From assembly GCF_000759445.1 (NCBI RefSeq), contig NZ_JRMB01000002.1, forward strand, positions 1,860,001-1,924,000: a DNA stretch of 64,000 bases. The letters run 5' to 3'. The translations under genes were made by a program, and so were the position numbers. Below, piece by piece: positions 57,854-64,000 of this stretch; the stretch's first letter is position 1; each line of letters opens with the position of its first letter. The stretch is from Pseudomonas lutea (lineage in GTDB: Bacteria; Pseudomonadota; Gammaproteobacteria; Pseudomonadales; Pseudomonadaceae). The notes below the pieces were generated by a model, which saw only the letters and a list, made by a program, of their open reading frames with translations, was not told the DNA's origin and ran no database searches.

Positions 57854-59299
57854 CTAATCGATGGCTTTCACCATGTCTTCGATGACCTTCTTCGCATCGC
57901 CGAAAACCATCATGGTCTTGTCCAGGTAGAACAACTCGTTATCAAGCCCAGCGTAGCCGCTGGCCATGGAGCGTTTGTTGACGATGATTGTTTTGGCCTT
58001 GTACGCCTCAAGAATAGGCATACCGGCAATAGGTGATTTAGGGTCATTTTTAGCAGCCGGATTCACCACATCGTTAGCGCCGAGCACCAGAACAACGTCG
58101 GCCTGACCGAACTCGGAGTTGATGTCTTCCATTTCAAAGACCTGGTCATAAGGCACCTCGGCTTCTGCCAGCAGCACGTTCATATGCCCTGGCATCCGGC
58201 CAGCGACCGGGTGAATGGCGTACTTGACCGTCACTCCAGCGTGAGTCAGCTTTTCCGTCAGCTCCTTTAGGGCGTGTTGCGCTCGGGCGACCGCCAAACC
58301 GTAGCCCGGGACGATGATGACGGTATCGGCATTGGTCAGCAAAAAGGTCGCGTCATCAGCCGAACCGGATTTGACGGGACGGGCTTCCTTGGTGCCGCTG
58401 ACTGCGCTGATATCTGCACTGCCACCGAAGCCGCCACCGATGACATTGAAGAAGGAGCGGTTCATGGCCTTACACATGATGTACGACAGAATCGCGCCAG
58501 ACGAGCCAACCAGAGAGCCGGCGATGATCAGCATCGAGTTGTTCAGCGAGAAACCGATACCCGCCGCAGCCCAACCCGAATAACTGTTGAGCATCGACAC
58601 CACAACCGGCATGTCCGCGCCGCCAATCGGGATGATGAGCAGCACGCCGATCACGAATGCCAGTATCAACATGAGGCTGAACGCCAGCAGGCTCCCTGTG
58701 AGCATAAAGGTGAGACCCAACAGAAGCGTGGCCAGACCCAGCACCAGATTGAGTGTGTGTTGGCCGGTGAACTGCACCGGTGCGCCTTGAAACAGGCGGA
58801 ACTTGTATTTGCCTGACAACTTGCCGAAAGCAATGACCGAGCCGGAAAAGGTGATTGCGCCGATGGCTGCGCCGAGAAACAGCTCCAAACGGTTGCCGGC
58901 AGGGATCGGATCGCCCAAGTGATGAACAATGCCCAGAGACTGCGGCTCCACCACCGCTGCAATCGCAATGAACACGGCTGCCAGGCCAATCATGCTGTGC
59001 ATGAAAGCCACCAGCTCCGGCATCTTGGTCATTTCAACACGCTTGGCCATGATCGAACCAGCAGTGCCGCCCACCAGCAAGCCGATCAGGATGTAACCAA
59101 TACCAGCGCTCGCTCCGTCGGTGGACAAAGCGGCCAGTTTAAACACCAGTCCGATTGTGGTCAGCACGGCCAGCCCCATGCCCAGCATGCCGAACATGTT
59201 GCCCCGGCGGGACGTAGTCGGGTGAGACAAGCCCTTCAGTGCTTGAATAAAGCAAATGGCCGACACGAGATACAGCAAGGTCACAAGGTTCATGCTCAT
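57854..59299 (-). CDS. pntB: NAD(P) transhydrogenase subunit beta
   Basis: 481 residues with nine or so membrane helices (1-265) and a C-terminal NADP-binding domain with [18 protein letters not shown] and [14 protein letters not shown]. Couples proton flow to NADPH formation. ATG overlaps the stop of pntAB by four bases. Confidence 0.96.
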   Translation of the reverse strand: MSMNLVTLLYLVSAICFIQALKGLSHPTTSRRGNMFGMLGMGLAVLTTIGLVFKLAALSTDGASAGIGYILIGLLVGGTAGSIMAKRVEMTKMPELVAFMHSMIGLAAVFIAIAAVVEPQSLGIVHHLGDPIPAGNRLELFLGAAIGAITFSGSVIAFGKLSGKYKFRLFQGAPVQFTGQHTLNLVLGLATLLLGLTFMLTGSLLAFSLMLILAFVIGVLLIIPIGGADMPVVVSMLNSYSGWAAAGIGFSLNNSMLIIAGSLVGSSGAILSYIMCKAMNRSFFNVIGGGFGGSADISAVSGTKEARPVKSGSADDATFLLTNADTVIIVPGYGLAVARAQHALKELTEKLTHAGVTVKYAIHPVAGRMPGHMNVLLAEAEVPYDQVFEMEDINSEFGQADVVLVLGANDVVNPAAKNDPKSPIAGMPILEAYKAKTIIVNKRSMASGYAGLDNELFYLDKTMMVFGDAKKVIEDMVKAID

Positions 59300-59616
59300 G
59301 ACTTGGCCTCGTCTTTTGCCTTCGGCGCTTTCTTCTTGAACATCTCCAGCATGCGCCGGGTGACAAGGAAACCGCCAAAAACGTTAACTGCGGCAAGCGC
59401 AACGGCGAGTGTGCCCATGGTTTTGCCCAGCGGCGTCACAGTCAGCGCTGCAGCGAGCATTGCGCCGACGATGACAATGGCCGAGATAGCGTTAGTGACC
59501 GCCATTAGAGGCGTGTGCAGCGCAGGCGTCACGTTCCAGACCACGTGGTAGCCGACATAAATGGCCAAGACAAAGATGATCAGGTTGTAGACGCCGGGCG
59601 AGATGAACTCTTCCAT
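59296..59616 (-). CDS. pntAB: NAD(P) transhydrogenase subunit alpha, part 2 (membrane)
   Basis: 106 residues with three membrane helices (about 10-30, 38-58, 60-80) corresponding to the C-terminal membrane part of E. coli PntA, which is split in pseudomonads. Ends in a Lys-rich tail. Confidence 0.95.
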   Translation of the reverse strand: MEEFISPGVYNLIIFVLAIYVGYHVVWNVTPALHTPLMAVTNAISAIVIVGAMLAAALTVTPLGKTMGTLAVALAAVNVFGGFLVTRRMLEMFKKKAPKAKDEAKS

Positions 59617-59627
59617 TATTTTTATCC

Positions 59628-60749
59628 TCAGCCGTTGTTGCGGATGACGTTGCCGTCACGGCACATCAGGCACGCCGCGACGATGTCGTCTTCGAGGTTG
59701 ATCTGGAAGTGGCCTTCTTTATCGAAGAGCAGCTTCATGAAGTCCAGCAGATTGCGGGCGTACAGCGCCGAAGCATCCGCCGCAACGAGGGCAGGCAAAT
59801 TGGTGTGGCCAACGATTGTCACGCCGTGCTCAACCACTACCTGATCGGCAACCGTCAGAGGGCAGTTCCCTCCCTGCGCTGCGGCCAGGTCGATGACGAC
59901 TGACCCAGGCTTCATCTGCGCGACGGTTTCAGCGCTTAACAATGTGGGCGCCTTGCGACCGGGTATCAGCGCCGTGGTGATCACGATATCCGCCAGTTTG
60001 GCGCGCTCGTGAACGGCCACCGCTTGACGCTGCATCCAACTAGCCGGCATTGGACGGGCATAACCGCCCACGCCTACTGCGGCTTCCCGTTCCTCATCAG
60101 ACTCATAAGGCACGTCAACAAACTTGGCCCCCAGAGACTCAATCTGCTCCTTAACCGCAGGACGCACGTCCGAGGCCTCTATGACGGCGCCCAGCCGCTT
60201 GGCGGTTGCGATCGCCTGCAGGCCCGCTACGCCGGCTCCAAGAACCAGCACGCGCGCAGCCTTCACAGTGCCTGCCGCAGTCATCAGCATCGGCATGAAC
60301 CGCGGATAGTGATGCGCCGCCAACAGCACTGCTTTATAGCCGGCAATGTTGGCCTGGGACGACAGCACGTCGAGGCTCTGCGCGCGAGACGTGCGTGGCG
60401 CAGCTTCCAGCGCAAATGCGGTGGCACCGCGCTCGGCTAGCCGTGCAATTGCATCGTTGTTGAAAGGATTGAGCATCCCTACGACCACTGCTCCTCTCTT
60501 TATCGCCGAGAGTTCAGCATCGCTGGGCGCGGCCACCTTCAATATCAGTTCGGCGCTGAATGCGTCAGTGGCGGTTCCAATCACTGCTCCGGCGAGCTCA
60601 TAAGCGCTGTCAGTCACGCTTGCGGCAATCCCCGCGGTTGTTTGCACTGTAACCGTGTGACCCTGAGCGATGAGCTTTTTGACTGTTTCTGGGGTGGCAG
60701 CGACGCGGGTTTCACCCAGCTGGGTTTCGAGAGGGACTCCAATATGCAC
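59628..60749 (-). CDS. pntAA: NAD(P) transhydrogenase subunit alpha, part 1 (NAD-binding)
   Basis: 373 residues of the alanine dehydrogenase/PNT fold. [20 protein letters not shown] start, [22 protein letters not shown]ossmann loop and the [14 protein letters not shown] loop. Binds NAD(H). First gene of pntAA-pntAB-pntB; 11 bp before pntAB. Confidence 0.96.
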   Translation of the reverse strand: MHIGVPLETQLGETRVAATPETVKKLIAQGHTVTVQTTAGIAASVTDSAYELAGAVIGTATDAFSAELILKVAAPSDAELSAIKRGAVVVGMLNPFNNDAIARLAERGATAFALEAAPRTSRAQSLDVLSSQANIAGYKAVLLAAHHYPRFMPMLMTAAGTVKAARVLVLGAGVAGLQAIATAKRLGAVIEASDVRPAVKEQIESLGAKFVDVPYESDEEREAAVGVGGYARPMPASWMQRQAVAVHERAKLADIVITTALIPGRKAPTLLSAETVAQMKPGSVVIDLAAAQGGNCPLTVADQVVVEHGVTIVGHTNLPALVAADASALYARNLLDFMKLLFDKEGHFQINLEDDIVAACLMCRDGNVIRNNG

Positions 60750-61174
60750 GTCAAATCTCCTGCGTGATCTTATTGTCTTCTAATTAAGCCAGCGCGCCAT
60801 GGCACGAGAGCTGGGATTGCGATCACTACGCCCGCTAAAACCGGCAGGCGCGGCATTTTGCAGGGGATGCCACGGGCCTTCAAGGATTTCTGTAACTGAA
60901 CTAAAAATGTACTACAAGTCATCGCGTGACCATTAAGACCTACATGCGCTTAAGTGACTGATACTGAAAAGATTTGAGTGGAATCTTGGCTCTGATGAGC
61001 CTTCTGACGAAGGTAATCAAAAAAAAATCACCAATTTGGCTACAGAGCCCTATTTGTATGACTATTGAAGCGCGGAGGCACAAATACTGAGGAGTCGTAA
61101 ATGCGACAGATAAAGATATATGTAGGTTGGTAGGTTTTAGCGCTACACCGCCGCCGACGGGTTGTAGTAGTCGT
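60750..61174. other. Gap between pntAA and the LysR gene
   Basis: 425 bp holding the pnt promoter and the 3' end of the LysR gene transcript. The middle (about 60900-61110) is AT-richer, with a run of nine A at about 61019. No gene, palindrome or named motif found. Confidence 0.45.
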
Positions 61175-62071
61175 TCAGGGCAGCGAATAGGTCCCGGCTT
61201 GCTGAATCAGCCAGTCGCGGAACGCTTTCAGTGACGCCGATTCCGTCTTGCGCTCCGGAATCATCAAGTAGTACGCCTTCGTGCTCGACAATTGGTGAGG
61301 GTTGGCAATCACCAGGCGCTTCTCAGCCAGTTCATGCTGAATAAGAAATGGCGGGATCAGCGCCACACCCATGTCGTGCATGGCTGCCTGCGCGAGCATG
61401 GAGAAGAGCTCGTAACGCGGACCTGTCATGTCGCGGGCCACGCCCATTTCCAGCGAGTTGAACCACTGCCGCCAGGCATAGGGTCGAGTGGTCTGTTGGA
61501 GCAGCGGCATCTCGGCCAGCTCGTGAGGGCTGATGCTGTGTCTCGCATCAAGCAGCCTGGGGCTGCAGACCGGCATCGGGTTTTCGCCCATCAGTCTGTG
61601 GGATTCGGTACCGGACCAATCCGCATCACCAAAGTAAATCGCCGCATCGAATTCAGTGTCCGCGAATAAAAAAGGTCGTGTGCGGTTGGTCAAGTTGATA
61701 GTGACGTCAGGGTATTTCTTCTGAAAATCATTCAGGCGTGGAAGAAGCCATTGCGTGCCGAATGTTGGCACCACCGCGAGCTCGATGACGTTGACGCCCT
61801 GATGACCCATTACGGACAGGGTGTCGCGCTCAACGGCGTCGAGTTGTGTTGCGATGCGTCGGCTGTAGGAAAGGCCTGCCTCCGTGAGCTTCACACCTCG
61901 CCGTGAACGTCGAAACAGGCCTACATTCAAGAACTCTTCCAGGCTTGCGATTTGTCGGCAGATAGCGCTCTGGGTCAGCGAAAGCTCTTCGGCCGCCTTG
62001 GTAAAGCTCTCATGCCGCGCGGCTGCTTCGAAGCTCACCAGCGCAGCGGTACTAGGGATTTTACGACGCAT
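61175..62071 (-). CDS. LysR-family regulator (GcdR/GcvA-like) of glutarate catabolism
   Basis: 298 residues from ATG 62071 (AAAGG upstream); the frame runs 33 codons further without support. Winged-helix HTH SFTKAAEELSLTQSAICRQIASLEE then the GcvA-type effector domain. Divergent from gcdH, so by LysR habit it controls that operon and itself. PAO1 counterpart PA0448. Confidence 0.9.
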   Translation of the reverse strand: MRRKIPSTAALVSFEAAARHESFTKAAEELSLTQSAICRQIASLEEFLNVGLFRRSRRGVKLTEAGLSYSRRIATQLDAVERDTLSVMGHQGVNVIELAVVPTFGTQWLLPRLNDFQKKYPDVTINLTNRTRPFLFADTEFDAAIYFGDADWSGTESHRLMGENPMPVCSPRLLDARHSISPHELAEMPLLQQTTRPYAWRQWFNSLEMGVARDMTGPRYELFSMLAQAAMHDMGVALIPPFLIQHELAEKRLVIANPHQLSSTKAYYLMIPERKTESASLKAFRDWLIQQAGTYSLP

Positions 62072-62089
62072 GTACCTTTGCCTCACTAG

Positions 62090-62163
62090 AAACGACGACT
62101 TTAGCGGCGCTTCACGCACTCCGGAGTGCGAAATTAGCACAACCTGATGCGTAATCGTCGTTT
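62090..62163. promoter_or_regulatory. Nested palindromes in the LysR-gcdH gap
   Basis: A perfect 16-bp palindrome CGCACTCCGGAGTGCG (62115-62130) lies inside an outer inverted repeat AAACGACGA (62090-62098) and TCGTCGTTT (62155-62163). The two centres are 4 bp apart. Likely operator for the divergent regulator. Downstream, TTCCGG-N5-CCGGAA (62204-62220) is a third dyad close to the gcdH start. Confidence 0.6.
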
Positions 62164-62243
62164 GTTCCACCGAGGGTTCAGGCCTAGGCTGGCGCTATTA
62201 CATTTCCGGGGTGTCCGGAAGCGCATTCGTTGAGGAAAGGATA

Positions 62244-63425
62244 ATGAGCGGTAAGGCAAGTTTCAGCTGGATCGACCCCCTGTTGCTGGACCAGCAACTT
62301 ACCGAAGAAGAGCGCATGGTTCGCGACAGTGCCGAGCAGTTCGCCAGGGACAAGCTTGCGCCACGTGTGCTCGAAGCCTTCCGTCATGAGAAGACAGATC
62401 CGGCGATCTTTCGCGAGATGGGTGAGATAGGTCTCCTTGGCGCGACAATCCCGGAGCAGTACGGCGGTAGCGGCCTTAACTATGTGTGCTACGGCTTGAT
62501 CGCTCGCGAAGTCGAGCGCGTCGATTCCGGTTACCGCTCAATGATGAGCGTACAGTCATCACTGGTCATGGTGCCTATCAACGAGTTCGGCACTGAAGCT
62601 CAAAAGCAGAAGTACCTGCCAAAACTCGCGTCCGGTGAATGGATTGGCTGCTTCGGCCTTACCGAACCCAATCATGGATCGGATCCCGGCGCGATGATCA
62701 CCCGTGCTCGGAGCGTCGAAGGCGGCTACCGTCTGACCGGCAGCAAAATGTGGATCACCAACAGCCCGATCGCTGACGTTTTTGTTGTGTGGGGTAAAGA
62801 CGACGCTGGGGACATCCGCGGCTTCGTGCTGGAAAAAGGCTGGCAGGGGCTTACTGCTCCCACGATTCACGGCAAGGTTGGGCTTCGCGCTTCGATCACC
62901 GGTGAAATCGTCATGGACAACGTCTTTGTGCCGGAAGAAAACATCTTCCCGGACGTCAGAGGCCTTAAAGGGCCGTTCACCTGCTTGAACTCTGCTCGTT
63001 ACGGCATCTCCTGGGGCGCCTTGGGGGCTGCTGAATTTTGTTGGCACACCGCGCGTCAGTACACGCTGGATCGTCAGCAATTCGGTCGTCCGCTTGCGGC
63101 TAATCAGTTGATCCAGAAAAAGCTCGCAGATATGCAAACCGAGATCACATTGGCGCTCCAGGGCTGCTTGCGCCTGGGCCGCATGAAGGACGAAGGCATG
63201 GCAGCGGTCGAAATCACTTCCATCATGAAGCGCAACTCTTGTGGCAAATCCCTGGATATCGCGCGTATGGCGCGCGACATGCTCGGTGGCAATGGGATAT
63301 CCGACGAGTTCGGTATCGCCAGGCATCTGGTCAATCTGGAGGTAGTCAACACGTACGAGGGCACCCATGACGTCCACGCGCTGATCCTTGGCCGGGCGCA
63401 GACCGGCATTCAGGCCTTCTATTAA
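62244..63425 (+). CDS. gcdH: Glutaryl-CoA dehydrogenase
   Basis: 393 residues from ATG 62244 with AGGAAAGG upstream. Acyl-CoA dehydrogenase fold: [51 protein letters not shown]; catalytic base Glu372 in [14 protein letters not shown]. Oxidises and decarboxylates glutaryl-CoA to crotonyl-CoA in lysine/glutarate breakdown. A CoA-transferase gene follows 10 bp later. Confidence 0.95.
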   Translation: MSGKASFSWIDPLLLDQQLTEEERMVRDSAEQFARDKLAPRVLEAFRHEKTDPAIFREMGEIGLLGATIPEQYGGSGLNYVCYGLIAREVERVDSGYRSMMSVQSSLVMVPINEFGTEAQKQKYLPKLASGEWIGCFGLTEPNHGSDPGAMITRARSVEGGYRLTGSKMWITNSPIADVFVVWGKDDAGDIRGFVLEKGWQGLTAPTIHGKVGLRASITGEIVMDNVFVPEENIFPDVRGLKGPFTCLNSARYGISWGALGAAEFCWHTARQYTLDRQQFGRPLAANQLIQKKLADMQTEITLALQGCLRLGRMKDEGMAAVEITSIMKRNSCGKSLDIARMARDMLGGNGISDEFGIARHLVNLEVVNTYEGTHDVHALILGRAQTGIQAFY

Positions 63426-63435
63426 GGAGCCTGCA

Positions 63436-64000
63436 ATGGGCGCTTTATCGCATCTACGTGTACTGGATTTGTCCCGGGTCCTTGCAGGGCCCTGGGCGGG
63501 TCAGATACTGGCGGACTTGGGGGCCGAGGTGATCAAGATCGAGCGGCCTGGTAATGGCGACGACACGCGTGCGTGGGGGCCGCCTTTTTTGAGGGATGCG
63601 TGCGGAGAGGACACTTCCGAAGCGGCCTATTACCTTTCAGCCAACCGCAACAAGCAGTCTGTCACCATCGACTTTACCCAGCCTGAAGGGCAAAGGCTGG
63701 TCCGGGCGTTGGCGGCCAAGTCCGATATTGTCATCGAGAACTTCAAGGTTGGAGGATTGAAGGCTTACGGTCTCGATTACGAGGCGCTGCAGGTCGAGAA
63801 TCCCAGGCTGATCTACTGCTCTATTACCGGTTTTGGGCAGACGGGGCCTTACGCCAAGCGTGCAGGTTACGACTTTATGATTCAGGGCCTCGGCGGGCTG
63901 ATGAGCTTAACCGGCCGCGCCGAGAATGAGGATGGTGCCGGACCGGTCAAGGTCGGTGTGGCCCTTACAGATATCCTTACAGGGCTTTACTCGACCTCCG
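63436..64000 (+). CDS. CaiB/BaiF class III CoA transferase (partial, cut by window end)
   Basis: 188 codons visible from ATG 63436 (AAGGAG upstream). LDLSRVLAGPWAGQILADLGAEVIKIERP is the family N-terminal signature (given in part) and AGYDFMIQG contains the catalytic aspartate. Adjacent to gcdH it most likely loads CoA onto glutarate. PAO1 counterpart PA0446. The last 200 or so residues are outside the window. Confidence 0.92.
   Translation, partial: MGALSHLRVLDLSRVLAGPWAGQILADLGAEVIKIERPGNGDDTRAWGPPFLRDACGEDTSEAAYYLSANRNKQSVTIDFTQPEGQRLVRALAAKSDIVIENFKVGGLKAYGLDYEALQVENPRLIYCSITGFGQTGPYAKRAGYDFMIQGLGGLMSLTGRAENEDGAGPVKVGVALTDILTGLYSTS

Overview
The window is a stretch of Pseudomonas chromosome. 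Gene content and order closely match what I remember of P. aeruginosa PAO1 neighbourhoods: PA0066-0069, PA0102-0104/PA0114, a long run equivalent to PA5505 down to about PA5478, and PA3211-3214. The combination of a Spot42-position sRNA, algB/kinB and the degenerate Pseudomonas REP elements also fits. I infer the P. syringae/P. fluorescens side of the genus, but no species marker is present. No tRNA, rRNA, CRISPR array, prophage or intact insertion sequence was seen. Most of the window is core housekeeping and envelope DNA.

Layout. 1-2.9 kb: gamma carbonic anhydrase, oligopeptidase A (prlC) and a zinc-ribbon protein. 2.9-5.4 kb: a frameshifted PI-PLC-like secreted protein and a periplasmic dual-specificity phosphatase. 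5.6-10.7 kb: radical SAM protein, beta carbonic anhydrase plus SulP transporter (probable bicarbonate module), a conserved unknown and SCO1/SenC, with no aa3 oxidase genes beside it. 10.9-13.5 kb: metNIQ. 13.8-16.0 kb: katE. 16.1-20.0 kb: a lipoprotein and the zinc uptake genes znuB-znuC-zur divergent from znuA, with a Zur-box candidate between. 20.1-25.1 kb: thrB, a DUF2782 protein, polA (proofreading site apparently destroyed), an ErsA-type sRNA with a textbook AlgU promoter, and engB. 25.3-32.3 kb: cytochrome c4, dsbA, an EEP-family hydrolase, a GGDEF cyclase, ampDh2 and a CSS-EAL phosphodiesterase. 32.3-37.9 kb: kinB/algB, a triple-BON periplasmic protein, and a three-gene set (small membrane protein, DUF1328, Ivy-like lysozyme inhibitor) behind a near-consensus sigma-54 promoter.

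38.6-41.2 kb: gltP and a SpmA/SpmB-type membrane protein. 41.2-45.9 kb: a five-gene MCE lipid-transport operon in which the STAS protein is fused to the permease. 46.0-51.5 kb: M16 peptidase, Na/Pi cotransporter, TerC and CitMHS transporters. 51.8-55.9 kb: GFA protein, then an envelope cluster of one HExxH/DUF4105 protein and three tandem DUF2388 paralogues, then a DUF1127 protein inside a cluster of ACTGTAC motifs. 56.2-60.7 kb: CoA transferase and split transhydrogenase genes pntAA-pntAB-pntB. 61.2-64 kb: LysR regulator divergent from gcdH and a class III CoA transferase (glutarate/lysine catabolism), cut by the window end.

Themes. Several parts converge on the envelope-stress/alginate network (AlgB, KinB, an AlgU-driven ErsA-like sRNA, an AlgU-like promoter before the BON protein, AmpDh2, DsbA). 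Others concern zinc and methionine uptake and c-di-GMP turnover. The most unusual observations are the exonuclease-dead PolA, the frameshifted two-repeat PI-PLC, the DUF4105/DUF2388 cluster and the palindrome-rich gcdR-gcdH gap. All statements about other genomes are from memory; no search was run.
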